Assembly (NCBI GenBank): GCA_963801055.1
Contig: CAWDDE010000001.1
Span: forward strand, 682,001 to 746,000
Origin: DASUPK01 sp963801055
Lineage (GTDB): Bacteria; Actinomycetota; Thermoleophilia; Solirubrobacterales; 70-9
Direction: 5' to 3'
DNA length: 64,000 nucleotides
The position numbers were made by a program, and so were the translations under genes. The notes below the pieces were generated by a model. That model was not told where the DNA came from, ran no database searches, and was given only the letters and a program-made list of their open reading frames with translations. Positions 51,052 to 58,930 of the stretch are shown piece by piece; within the stretch, counting starts at the first letter, position 1; every line of letters begins with the position of its first letter.

Positions 51052-52749
51052 ATGACCGTTGATGGGCCCCAAATCGGCGCCGGTATGCCCGAGACGGCGG
51101 AGCGTGATGGGGCCTTCCCCCGTCTCGACGAGGGTCAGATGTCCCGCCTGCGCCAGCTCGGCGAGCGGCGGGCCGTGGAGCCCGGCGAGGTCCTGTTCGA
51201 GGCGGGAGACGCCGAGAGCGACTTCTACGTGATCGAGTCGGGGGCGGTGGCCATCGTCCAGGGATACGGCAGGGAGAATCGCGTCATCGCGCTGCATGGA
51301 GCTCGCCGATTCCTCGGGGAGCTCGGCATGATCTCCGGGCAGCGCCTGTACCTGACCGGTGTCGTCCGCGACCGGGGCGCCGTGATCCAGGTGCCCTTGG
51401 AGAGGCTCCGCGAGATCGTCTCGCAGGACAAGGCTCTCAGCGATCTGATCCTGGGCGCGTTCATCGCACGACGCTCGATCCTGATCGACGCCGGGACCGG
51501 AATCAAGCTGATCGGCTCGCGTTTCTCCCCCGACTCCCGGCGGCTGCGCGAATACCTCGTACGCAACCGCATGCCCCATCAGTGGATCGACCTCGAGGAG
51601 GACGAGCAGGCGGACGCCCTGCTCAGCGGCCTCGCCGTCGAGCCCGACGACACACCGGTGGTGGTGGCGAGCGGCGGCGAGATCCTGCGCAAGCCGACGA
51701 ACGCCGAAGTCGGGCGGGCGATCGGCATCGCCGCCAAGGGCGCGCCCCCCGCCATGTGCGACCTGCTCGTGATCGGCGGCGGGCCCGCCGGGCTCGCCGC
51801 ATCGGTCTACGCCGCCTCCGAGGGGCTCGACACCCAGACGATCGAGGCCGTGGCGACGGGCGGCCAGGCCGGCACCTCGGCGAAGATCGAGAACTATCTG
51901 GGATTTCCGGCAGGGGTCTCCGGCAGCGAGCTCACCCAGCGAGCCGGCCTACAGGCGATCAAGTTCGGCGTGCGGCTCACCGCCCCGGCCGCGGCCGTCG
52001 GGCTGAGGAGCTCACCGGGCCGGCACGAGATCGAGCTTTCGACGGGCGAGGTCGCGACCGGTCGGGCTGTCGTGATCGCGACCGGCGCTCAGTACAGGCG
52101 CCTCGACGTGCCGCGGCTCGAGCAATTCGAGATGGGCGGCGTTTACTACGCAGCGACGCAGGCCGAGGCGCAGCTCTGCATGGGCGATCCCGTCGTGATC
52201 GTCGGCGGCGCCAACTCGGCGGGGCAGGCGGCGATGTTCCTCTCCCGCCATACCGTGCGCTGCAGGCTGCTGATCCGCGGCGATGACCTGGGCAAGTCGA
52301 TGTCGCGCTACCTGGTCGACCAGATCGAGCGAAACGATTCGCTCACCGTCTGCAGGAACGCCGAGGTGGTGGAGCTCGGCGGGGATCGCGAGCTGGAGTC
52401 GGTGACTGTCGCCGACACCCGCACCGGGGAGCGGACCACCATTCCCGCGAAGGCGGTCTTCGTCTTCATCGGTGCCCAGCCGCACACCGAATGGCTCGAC
52501 GGGCAGCTGGCGACGGACGATGCCGGCTTCCTGCTCACCGGTCGCGACGTCCAGGGCGAGGATCTCGCCGAGTACGACGGCGACCGGCCGCTCTTCCTGG
52601 AGACGAGCCGCCCCGGGATCTTCGCCGTCGGCGACGTCCACTCGGGCTCGATCAAGCGCGTCGCATCGGCGGTCGGCGAGGGATCGATGGCGGTGCGGCT
52701 GGTCCACCAACGACTCGCCTCGGACTTGCCGAGCGCCGGCGGTCAGTAG
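51052..52749 (+). CDS. cNMP-binding / glutaredoxin-like / thioredoxin-reductase-like fusion
   Basis: A 565-aa three-part protein. Residues ~25-140: cyclic-nucleotide-binding fold (VEPGEVLFEAGDAESDFYVI, GELGMISGQRLYLTGVVRDR). Residues ~150-225: short thioredoxin-like domain (IKLIGSRFSPDSRRLREYLV, PVVVASGGEILRKPTNAEVG) with no C-x2-C. Residues ~235-555: flavin reductase, DLLVIGGGPAGLAASVYAAS, GGQAGTSAKIENYLGFPAGV, VVIATGAQYRRLDVPRL, VIVGGANSAGQAAMFLS and GIFAVGDVHSGSIKRVASAV. The redox CxxC of true thioredoxin reductases is replaced (VYYAATQAEAQLC), so another electron acceptor is expected. The architecture is known in Actinobacteria; ligand unknown. Confidence 0.85.
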   Translation: MTVDGPQIGAGMPETAERDGAFPRLDEGQMSRLRQLGERRAVEPGEVLFEAGDAESDFYVIESGAVAIVQGYGRENRVIALHGARRFLGELGMISGQRLYLTGVVRDRGAVIQVPLERLREIVSQDKALSDLILGAFIARRSILIDAGTGIKLIGSRFSPDSRRLREYLVRNRMPHQWIDLEEDEQADALLSGLAVEPDDTPVVVASGGEILRKPTNAEVGRAIGIAAKGAPPAMCDLLVIGGGPAGLAASVYAASEGLDTQTIEAVATGGQAGTSAKIENYLGFPAGVSGSELTQRAGLQAIKFGVRLTAPAAAVGLRSSPGRHEIELSTGEVATGRAVVIATGAQYRRLDVPRLEQFEMGGVYYAATQAEAQLCMGDPVVIVGGANSAGQAAMFLSRHTVRCRLLIRGDDLGKSMSRYLVDQIERNDSLTVCRNAEVVELGGDRELESVTVADTRTGERTTIPAKAVFVFIGAQPHTEWLDGQLATDDAGFLLTGRDVQGEDLAEYDGDRPLFLETSRPGIFAVGDVHSGSIKRVASAVGEGSMAVRLVHQRLASDLPSAGGQ

Positions 52750-52758
52750 CGTCTGGGC

Positions 52759-53679
52759 ATGGCTTCCGGCTGGCCTGCCCTCTCATACGAGGCCTGGAGC
52801 GCGACCTGCGACACGCTTCACGCCCACACCCAGGTGCTCGGAAAGCTCGAGGTCGAGCTCGCTCCGCCTGAGCCGCAGCTTCAGCACGCCGCCCTCCGGC
52901 TCACCCCACGCGGCTGGGAGACGTACACCCTCCCGGCACGGGACGGCTCGGGCGCGATCGTTGCCGCACTCGACCTCCGGACACATGAGGCGCTAGTCGA
53001 GCACACCGATGGGCGGGAAGCTCGGATCCCGCTTACACCGAATCGGGCCGTGGCCGACGTGACGCGCGACGTCCTGGATGCGGTGGCCCGCCTGGCAGGG
53101 AGGGTCGAGATCAACCCGACGCCCCAGGAGGTCCCCTGGACGGTCCCGCTGGACGAGGACCGTGAGCACAGCACCTACGAGCCCGACCAAGTCGCGACGT
53201 ACTTTTGGGCTGCGACTCAGGCCGACCTGGTGCTTGCGGAGTTCCGCGCGCCGTTCCGCGGGCGCGCGACGCCGGTCAACGCCTGGTGGGGGACGTTCGA
53301 CTTGGCTATGTGGTTCTTCAATGGGAAGCCGGCCGATCCGCCGGGCGACGACTTCATCACGCGTAACGGCGGCGATTCGGAGCTGATCGCGATCGGGTGG
53401 TGGCCCGGAGACCCGAAGCACGACGGGGCGGCTTTCGTCGCGTTCGCGTATCCGGCGCCCGAGGGATTCGCCGACGCCGACCTCGATCCCGAGGCCGCGC
53501 ACTGGGACACCGATCTCGGCGAGTTCATCCTCGAGTGGGAGGACATCCGATCCGATCAGGACCCGCACGCGTTGGCGCTCGAGTTTGCTCACTCGGCCTT
53601 CGGCCACGCCTGGAAGGTGTCCGGGTGGGATCCCGTCCTGGCCGGCAGCGCTCAGGGCAACCCGCCGCCGATCCACTGA
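52759..53679 (+). CDS. DUF5996 family protein
   Basis: A 306-aa soluble protein: WPALSYEAWSATCDTLHAHT-QVLGKLEVELAPPEP, QHAALRLTPRGWETYTLPAR, VPWTVPLDEDREHSTYEPDQ, VNAWWGTFDLAMWFFNGKPA-DPPGDDF and a His/Asp/Trp-rich second half (IGWWPGDPKHDGAAFVAFAY, WDTDLGEFILEWEDIR). This is the DUF5996 pattern, function unknown; similar proteins are widespread in Actinobacteria. Starts 9 bp after the fusion reductase, same strand, possibly co-transcribed. Confidence 0.8.
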   Translation: MASGWPALSYEAWSATCDTLHAHTQVLGKLEVELAPPEPQLQHAALRLTPRGWETYTLPARDGSGAIVAALDLRTHEALVEHTDGREARIPLTPNRAVADVTRDVLDAVARLAGRVEINPTPQEVPWTVPLDEDREHSTYEPDQVATYFWAATQADLVLAEFRAPFRGRATPVNAWWGTFDLAMWFFNGKPADPPGDDFITRNGGDSELIAIGWWPGDPKHDGAAFVAFAYPAPEGFADADLDPEAAHWDTDLGEFILEWEDIRSDQDPHALALEFAHSAFGHAWKVSGWDPVLAGSAQGNPPPIH

Positions 53680-53745
53680 GTCCGGTGTCCATTTCTCCGT
53701 CCTCCGTTCGTCTCAGGGGCGAAGATCCCACCAAGGAGGAAAACC

Positions 53746-54108
53746 ATGAAGTACATGCTGTTGATCCATCAAGGAGACGCGCCGACGCCGGATGACCCGG
53801 AGGCGTGGGGCAGGCTCTCCGAAGACGAGCAGAAGGCCGTCTACGCGGGCTACCAGGAGGTCAACCAGACTCCCGGTGTGACGCCCGCCGGCGAGCGGCT
53901 GCAACCGCCGGAGTCGGCGACCACCGTCCGGGTGCAGGACGAGAAGACGCTGACCACGGACGGTCCATTCGTCTCGATCAAGGAGGCGCTGGGAGGTTGG
54001 CTCTTCTTCGAGGCCGATGATCTCGACGGCGCGATCGAGCTCGCGTCGAAGATTCCGGCCGCCCGCTTGGGCGGAGCGGTCGAGATCCGGCCGCTCGCGG
54101 AGGGTTAG
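53746..54108 (+). CDS. YCII/DGPF-domain protein paired with an ECF sigma factor
   Basis: A 120-aa DGPF protein: KYMLLIHQGDAPTPDDPEAW, the DGPF signature TTDGPFVSIKEALGGWLFFE and ADDLDGAIELASKIPAARLG-GAVEIRPLAEG. Genes of this kind are the hallmark neighbours of ECF42 sigma factors, as here, and are thought to be part of or target of the sigma circuit. Strong AAGGAGGAAAACC before the ATG. Stop overlaps the start region of the sigma gene. Confidence 0.88.
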   Translation: MKYMLLIHQGDAPTPDDPEAWGRLSEDEQKAVYAGYQEVNQTPGVTPAGERLQPPESATTVRVQDEKTLTTDGPFVSIKEALGGWLFFEADDLDGAIELASKIPAARLGGAVEIRPLAEG

Positions 54109-55310
54109 GGCGATCCTCGACCGGGTCTTCCGTGACGAGTGGGGCCGCGTCCTGGCCAGCCTGATCGGTTTCCTCGGCGACTTCGACCTCGCCGAGGAGG
54201 CCGCTCAGGAGGCCTTCGCGATCGCCGCCGAGCGCTGGCCGCGCGACGGGATGCCGGAGAACCCGCGGGCCTGGCTGGTCACGACCGCTCGCAACCGGGC
54301 GATCGATCGGATCCGCCGCGATCGAGCCCTCGCCCAGAAGACGCGGCTCCTGGACCTGCCAGACGCCACGGAGGACGAAATGGATGACAGCGCAATCCCG
54401 GACGAGCGGCTCGAGCTGCTCTTCACCTGCTGCCACCCGGCCCTCGCGATCGAGGGCCAGGTGGCCCTCACGCTGCGCACCCTGGGCGGGCTGAGCACCG
54501 AGGAGATCGCGCGCGCCTTCCTCGTTCCGCGCGAGACCATGGCCAAGCGGCTGGTTCGCGCAAAGCGCAAGATCGAGGAGGCCGGGATCCCGTTTCGCGT
54601 ACCGCCACCTCACCTGCTTCCCGACCGGCTCGCAGCGGTGCTCGGGGTGATCTATCTGATCTTCAACGAGGGCTATGGCGGCCGCGGCGACCTCGCAACC
54701 GAGGCGATCCGGCTCGGACGTGCCCTCGTCGAGCTGATGCCCGACGAGCCCGACGTCCGTGGGTTGCTCGCATTGATGCTCGTGAACGACGCGCGACGGG
54801 AGGCGCGATTCGCGGACGGAGAGTTGGTGCTGCTGCGTGACCAGGATCGAGCGCTCTGGGACATGGACCAGATCGCCGAGGGAAAGGCGGAGGTGGACCG
54901 CGCGCTTGCGTCTGGGCGGCCGCGGCGCCTACGTGCTCCAAGCGGCGATCGCCGTTCTGCACACCGACGACCCCCAGGACTGGCCCCAAATCGCCGCCCT
55001 GTACCGCGAGCTCGGCCGACTCACGGGGTCACCGGTGGTGGAGCTGAACCGCGCCGCCGCCATCGCAGAGGCAGGCGACGTCGAGGCCGCCCTCGCGCTC
55101 GTCGATGACCTCGATCTCGACCGCTATCACTACCTGCACTCGACCCGCGCGGAGCTGCTCCGCCGGCTCGATCGCACCGAGGACGCGCGGGCCGCCTACC
55201 GCCGCGCGCTGGAGCTGGTCCACTCCGACGCGGAGCGGCGCTTCCTCGAGCGGCGGCTGGCCGAGCTCAGGCCGGAAGAGGGACGGCGGCCTCCGGTGTC
55301 GCCACCATGA
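54104..55310 (+). CDS. ECF42-type RNA polymerase sigma factor with C-terminal TPR-like extension (one frameshift)
   Basis: Residues ~1-180 hold sigma2 (AEEAAQEAFAIAAERWPRDG, NPRAWLVTTARNRAIDRIRR) and sigma4 (LTLRTLGGLSTEEIARAFLV, MAKRLVRAKRKIEEAGIPFR). The ~220-residue C-terminal region (LGVIYLIFNEGYGGRG, VVELNRAAAIAEAGDVEAAL, HSTRAELLRRLDRTEDARAA) is the DUF6596/TPR extension typical of ECF42, which replaces an anti-sigma factor. An extra C near 54920 breaks the frame. No ATG/GTG starts the conserved RAILDRVFRDEW; the codon at the expected place (54104) is GTT, where relatives would have GTG overlapping the upstream stop. Ends overlapping the encapsulin gene tail to tail. Confidence 0.88.
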
Positions 55311-56071
55311 AGCTGAAGCTCTCCTCGAGATAGAGCTCGACGGCGTCCGAGCCGTGGCTCTCGTATCCGATCGAGAAATCCTCGCCTGAGTCGAACAGGA
55401 AGTCCCCGCCACGCATGCTCAGCACGGCGGCGCCCTCGACGGCGGGCGCAAAGACGATCGGCCCGCCGAGGATCTGGCGCAGGTGCTCGAGCAGCGGGTA
55501 GCCGCCGTGCTCGCTCGTCTCGAGGACCCGGGTGTGAGCCTCGGGGCCGAGCGCAAGTCCGTAGGGACCGCCGACACCTGCGACGCGTAGCGCGTCGACG
55601 GCCACCGCGACGTGTCGCGGATATCTCGCGCAATCCTCGCCGAGGGTGATCGGATCCTGCGTGGATGCCTGGGTGACGCCGGTGATCCCGGCGGCGCTCC
55701 AGCCGTGGAAGACGGCTGCATTCTCGGCCGCCGCGATCCGAGCGGCGGCCTGATCGAGCTCGTCGAGGTCGATGTCCTCGGCGCCTCGGTCCGCGTCCTC
55801 GAGCTCCGACCGCGCGACCGAGAAGCGGGCGCGCAGCTCGACCAGGCCGAGGACCCGCCGCTGCCGGGCGATCACGCCATCCCCCGGGACTTCGCGAGAC
55901 GTCCTCGGCGCGGCCGAGGTTCGTCGCCGAGTGCTCCCAGCCATTCGGCCCGTCGAAGTCGACGAGCTTCCGCGCGGCGAGGGCCGGCGTGAGACGCTCG
56001 CGTGCCTCGTCATCGAGGACCCGCCATCCCTTCTCGGAGATCGGGGCGTGCTCGCGAAGCAGGTGGCTCAT
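55267..56071 (-). CDS. Family 1 encapsulin shell protein (one frameshift)
   Basis: HK97-fold protein that self-assembles into a T=1 nanocompartment. N-terminal SHLLREHAPISEKGWRVLDD-EARERLTPALAARKLVDFDG is the standard start; then VELRARFSVARSELEDADRG, AENAAVFHGWSAAGITGVTQ, YGLALGPEAHTRVLETSEHG, GGPIVFAPAVEGAAVLSMRG and DFSIGYESHGSDAVELYLEE-SFSFMVATPEAAVPL. An extra G near 55890 breaks the frame; removed, the protein is 267 aa, right for family 1. Its ATG overlaps the stop of the ferritin gene (ATGA), showing translational coupling with its cargo. Confidence 0.93.
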
Positions 56072-56463
56072 CGGACGCTCCCTCGCAGGCTCCCGATGCC
56101 GAGGGACTCGCTTCCAGCGAGCGGCGCCCCCTTCTGGGCCTCCTCCTCCGTGGCCTCCTCCTCCGACTCCTCGCCGTGCTCGACGATGTCGCCCTCCTGG
56201 AAGAGGATCCCCTTGGCGATCTCCCGCCACAGGGGCGTGCGGCGGAGGAGGAACTCGAGGTCCATGGAGAAGTGCTTGAACTCCTCACCCTGAGCGTCGC
56301 GCATGATCCCGCGCGCCTGCGGGTCGGGCTCGACGGCAAGCCGCTGCTCATACCAGCCGATCGCCTCCGCCTCCTCGGTCAGCGAGGCGCACAGGCGTGC
56401 GAAGGTCCGCGTCTCCTCCGGCAGCTCGTCGGCGGGCTCGTGATACTGATCGAATCCCACCAC
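56068..56463 (-). CDS. Encapsulated ferritin (EncFtn) cargo protein
   Basis: A 131-aa ferritin-like protein that oxidises and stores iron inside encapsulin. Ligands match EncFtn: Glu31 in LTEEAEAIGWYEQR, and Glu61 and His64 in AQGEEFKHFSMDLEFLLRR (equivalent to E32, E62, H65 of the R. rubrum protein). After LFQEGDIVEHGEESEEEATE an acidic linker ends in the cargo-loading peptide ESLGIGSLRGSVR, matching the family 1 targeting consensus (LGIGSLKG). Upstream of and overlapping the encapsulin gene. Subunits pair head to head only as multimers, as in known EncFtn. Confidence 0.93.
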   Translation of the reverse strand: MVGFDQYHEPADELPEETRTFARLCASLTEEAEAIGWYEQRLAVEPDPQARGIMRDAQGEEFKHFSMDLEFLLRRTPLWREIAKGILFQEGDIVEHGEESEEEATEEEAQKGAPLAGSESLGIGSLRGSVR

Positions 56464-56540
56464 GGCATCCTTTCAGCTTCGGCTGGGTTGGAGCGCGGCA
56501 CCGACGCCGGTAGCGGCTATGGGCAGGTGCCGTCGAAAGG

Positions 56541-56576
56541 GCGAAGGGCCGCCCGAGGGGGCGGCCCTTCGCTTTT
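56541..56576 (+). terminator. Strong rho-independent terminator (plus direction) upstream of the ferritin gene
   Basis: GCGAAGGGCCGCCC, loop GAGG, GGGCGGCCCTTCGC, then TTTT: a perfect 14-bp stem. The T-run is on the plus strand, yet no plus-strand gene ends here, so it may end a short antisense or small RNA arising in 56464-56540, or protect the following gene. Confidence 0.75.
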
Positions 56577-56891
56577 GATACGCGGTTCTGAAACGGGCTC
56601 GGGATTGACGGCGGGGCGGGACGGCTCCCACCTCCCTTGCTCGCCGGTGCCCGGGTTGGATTCCGCCGGATGGCCGCGTGCCATCCCACGGCCCCTTTAT
56701 TCGGCGGCGGCTTTGTGGCCGCCGCTTATGGCGAAGCCGACCAACCGGGCGGGTTGGCCCTCAGCGCCCGGACCTAGCGGCCCTGCACCTCCGGCGTCCC
56801 GTCAAGCATGGAATTCAAGTTAGGACCACCTCCTTTCTCCGGTAGCCCTATTGAAGCAGGCGCTCCGGCCGGGGCTAGAGTCGCGTTTTCA
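56577..56891. other. Intergenic stretch without a convincing gene
   Basis: About 315 bp between the terminator hairpin and the lipoprotein gene. In-frame codons upstream of 56892 (from an ATG at 56808) precede the signal peptide and look non-coding. No repeat or strong structure seen. Confidence 0.5.
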
Positions 56892-57365
56892 ATGTTCCGC
56901 GCCAGACGGGTCCTGCTGCTGATTCCGAGCCTCGGAATCCTGTCGCTGGGCGTAGGTTGCGGCGGAGGAAAGGAACAGGTCACCGCGGCCGAGTTGGTGC
57001 AGAAGGCCGATGGGATCTGCCGCGAGGAGCGGAACGCCTTCGATCGCATCCAGGCGCAATCGCCGCCCAATGCCAAGACGGCGGCGGACCAGACCGAGGA
57101 GCTGATTCGCGCCACAGAGAAGGCCAACTCCAACCTCGAGGATCTGGAGCCGCCGGAGGCGCTCCGGGCCGCGTACGAGCTCTACCTGAAGGCGCGTCAC
57201 CAGGTCATCGACGAGATGAGACGCGGCAAGGACGCGGCGGACAACCAGGACTCGAAGGCCTACGGGTCGGCACAGGCGGCTGTCGCACGCGATGCGCCGC
57301 AGCGACGGAAGCTCGCCAAGTCGCTCGGCTTGCGGGTCTGCAGCTCCAGCCCGGCGACGGCCTGA
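56892..57365 (+). CDS. Small lipoprotein
   Basis: A 157-aa exported protein: FRARRVLLLIPSLGILSLGV-GCGGGKEQV, a signal peptide with lipobox LGVGC, then an alpha-helical domain (TAAELVQKADGICREERNAF, TEELIRATEKANSNLEDLEP, LYLKARHQVIDEMRRGKDAA) with two conserved-looking Cys (GICREE and LRVCSSSP) that could form a disulfide. ATG at 56892 is chosen because it starts the signal peptide. Similar helical lipoproteins are common in Thermoleophilia-like genomes; function unknown. Confidence 0.75.
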   Translation: MFRARRVLLLIPSLGILSLGVGCGGGKEQVTAAELVQKADGICREERNAFDRIQAQSPPNAKTAADQTEELIRATEKANSNLEDLEPPEALRAAYELYLKARHQVIDEMRRGKDAADNQDSKAYGSAQAAVARDAPQRRKLAKSLGLRVCSSSPATA

Positions 57366-57375
57366 GGGTCGCGAC

Positions 57376-57765
57376 TCAGTCGCCGGTTCGCGCCAGGTAG
57401 CCGAAGCCGAGGGTCATAGCGAGGTTGCCCAGGCCCGCGAACCAGAGGCCCACGCGGGCGCCGGGGCGTGAGAACGCCGGAGACCGCGACCAGACGATGT
57501 CGGTGGCGAGCTCCGTTCCGCGTAGCCAGGACAGCGCCCACCAGTCCTTTGCCCGGTTGCGGCGGTAGGCGACCAGGTGCGCGGCGGCGAAGGTCAACCA
57601 GACGGGGCCGCAGCGCCGGAACAGCTCGCGGGCATCGTCTGCGGGCTCGTCGTGGCCGAGCAGGCGCAGGGTGGGCGAGGGCGCGAGGAGCGCTCCGGTG
57701 CCGAGCGCCAGGTCGAAGGCGATCATGTTCCGGTTGAGCCTGCGGAGCTCGCGGTTGAGGGTCAC
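57376..57765 (-). CDS. Small membrane protein
   Basis: A 129-aa protein from a GTG at 57765: TLNRELRRLNRNMIAFDLAL-GTGALLAPSPTLRLLG, CGPVWLTFAAAHLVAYRRNR, WWALSWLRGTELATDIVW, and VGLWFAGLGNLAMTLGFGYL-ARTGD. Three to four hydrophobic helices, the first with ALGTGALLAPSPTLRLLGHD. Unknown family. The frame is open further up into the region of the RpiR gene, but that part is not conserved-looking, so the shorter start is used. Convergent with the lipoprotein gene (10 bp). Confidence 0.6.
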   Translation of the reverse strand: MTLNRELRRLNRNMIAFDLALGTGALLAPSPTLRLLGHDEPADDARELFRRCGPVWLTFAAAHLVAYRRNRAKDWWALSWLRGTELATDIVWSRSPAFSRPGARVGLWFAGLGNLAMTLGFGYLARTGD

Positions 57766-57833
57766 CCGCGCGATCCAACCACATTCGACTCCGCCAAGAA
57801 GGGAAACCCCGGCTGGCAGCGAAATCTGGCGCC

Positions 57834-58703
57834 GTGGCACGGACCGCGACCAAGTCCCATCCGGCACGCAAGAGCCTCTCGGACTTCATCACCGAGCGCT
57901 TCGACGACTTCTCGCGCTCGCAGAAGGACGTTGCCCGCTACATCGTCGACCATCTCGACGAGGCGGCCTTCCAGACCGCCGAGGAGCTCGCGCGTCGCGC
58001 CAACACCTCGTCATCGACGGTGGTCCGCTTCTCCCAGGCCCTCGGTTTCGATGGCTATCCCGAACTTCAGCAGGCAGCGATCGAGGAGTACCGCCACAAG
58101 GTCTCCGAGGGGGCGCCGAACGGCAACGGCGGCAGCGGCGCGGCGGCGCTCTTCAACTTCGACCACTCGGAGTTCGAAGCATCGCTTGGGGCCGACTACT
58201 CGAACATCGAGGAGACGGCGCGCAACCTGACCCGCGAGCAGATCGAGGCCTCGGTCTCGGCGCTTGCCACCTCGAGGCGCGTACTGATCGTGGGGGTGGA
58301 GCAGATGGCGTTCTTCGCCAGCTACCTCCGCCACCTGCTCGGCCTCCTCGACGTCCGAGCCGAGATCGTGGCCTCGCCGAGCCAGGACAACATCCAGAAG
58401 CTCTCTCGGATGGACGAGGACACCCTTCTGGTGGTGCTCACCGCCGGCCGCGCCCATCCGCTGATCCTGCGGGCGTTGAAGCTCGCCCGGCATCGGCGCG
58501 CCAGGACGCTGTCGATCACCGACGCGACCCTCTCGGACGTGGCCGAGCACTCGGAGCTGATGCTCTACTACTCCTCGAACGGCCCCTCCTACATCCGCTC
58601 GAACGCGGCGCTGATGGGGCTCGTCCAGGCACTCGCCCACGGGGTGTACTCGCGGGACGAGGCGGCCCACCGAGACCGCATCCGCGCCTTCAAGCTCAAG
58701 TAA
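57834..58703 (+). CDS. MurR/RpiR-family transcriptional regulator
   Basis: A 289-aa regulator. N-terminal HTH_6 (LSDFITERFDDFSRSQKDVA, RYIVDHLDEAAFQTAEELAR, RANTSSSTVVRFSQALGFDG) and a C-terminal SIS phosphosugar-binding domain (ATSRRVLIVGVEQMAFFASY, LLVVLTAGRAHPLILRALKL, ARTLSITDATLSDVAEHSEL). Such proteins sense sugar phosphates. GTG start at 57834. A weak palindrome (58800-58822) follows the gene and precedes pdxS; whether it is its operator is unknown. Confidence 0.88.
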   Translation: MARTATKSHPARKSLSDFITERFDDFSRSQKDVARYIVDHLDEAAFQTAEELARRANTSSSTVVRFSQALGFDGYPELQQAAIEEYRHKVSEGAPNGNGGSGAAALFNFDHSEFEASLGADYSNIEETARNLTREQIEASVSALATSRRVLIVGVEQMAFFASYLRHLLGLLDVRAEIVASPSQDNIQKLSRMDEDTLLVVLTAGRAHPLILRALKLARHRRARTLSITDATLSDVAEHSELMLYYSSNGPSYIRSNAALMGLVQALAHGVYSRDEAAHRDRIRAFKLK

Positions 58704-58754
58704 TCCGGCCTAAAAACGGCCACAGGCCCGGGGGGCGATCCGGACCTGCGGCTT

Positions 58755-58790
58755 ATACCGGGGCCCGGGGGATGGACCCCAATCTTTTTT
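58755..58790 (+). terminator. Terminator-like region after the RpiR gene
   Basis: GGGG-GATGGA-CCCC followed by AATCTTTTTT. The stem is short (4 bp of GC) but the T-run is clear and lies 50-85 bp after the stop codon. Confidence 0.4.
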
Positions 58791-58930
58791 GACTCCAATC
58801 CGCTTAGCGCCCTCGCTAGCGGTGCCCCCTAAAAGCGAGTATACGCATGTTGCCCGTCCTCCAATGAGGCAAACGTGGTTCGACACATTCATCCTGGGGT
58901 CGAACCGGGCGCTCGCGGGGGCCTTCTACT

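Noticed and set aside
58800..58822. Palindrome CCGCTTAGCG/CGCTAGCGG as the RpiR operator
   Set aside because: Only a bulged stem, next to a T-run that already suggests a terminator; no evidence that this regulator controls pdxS.
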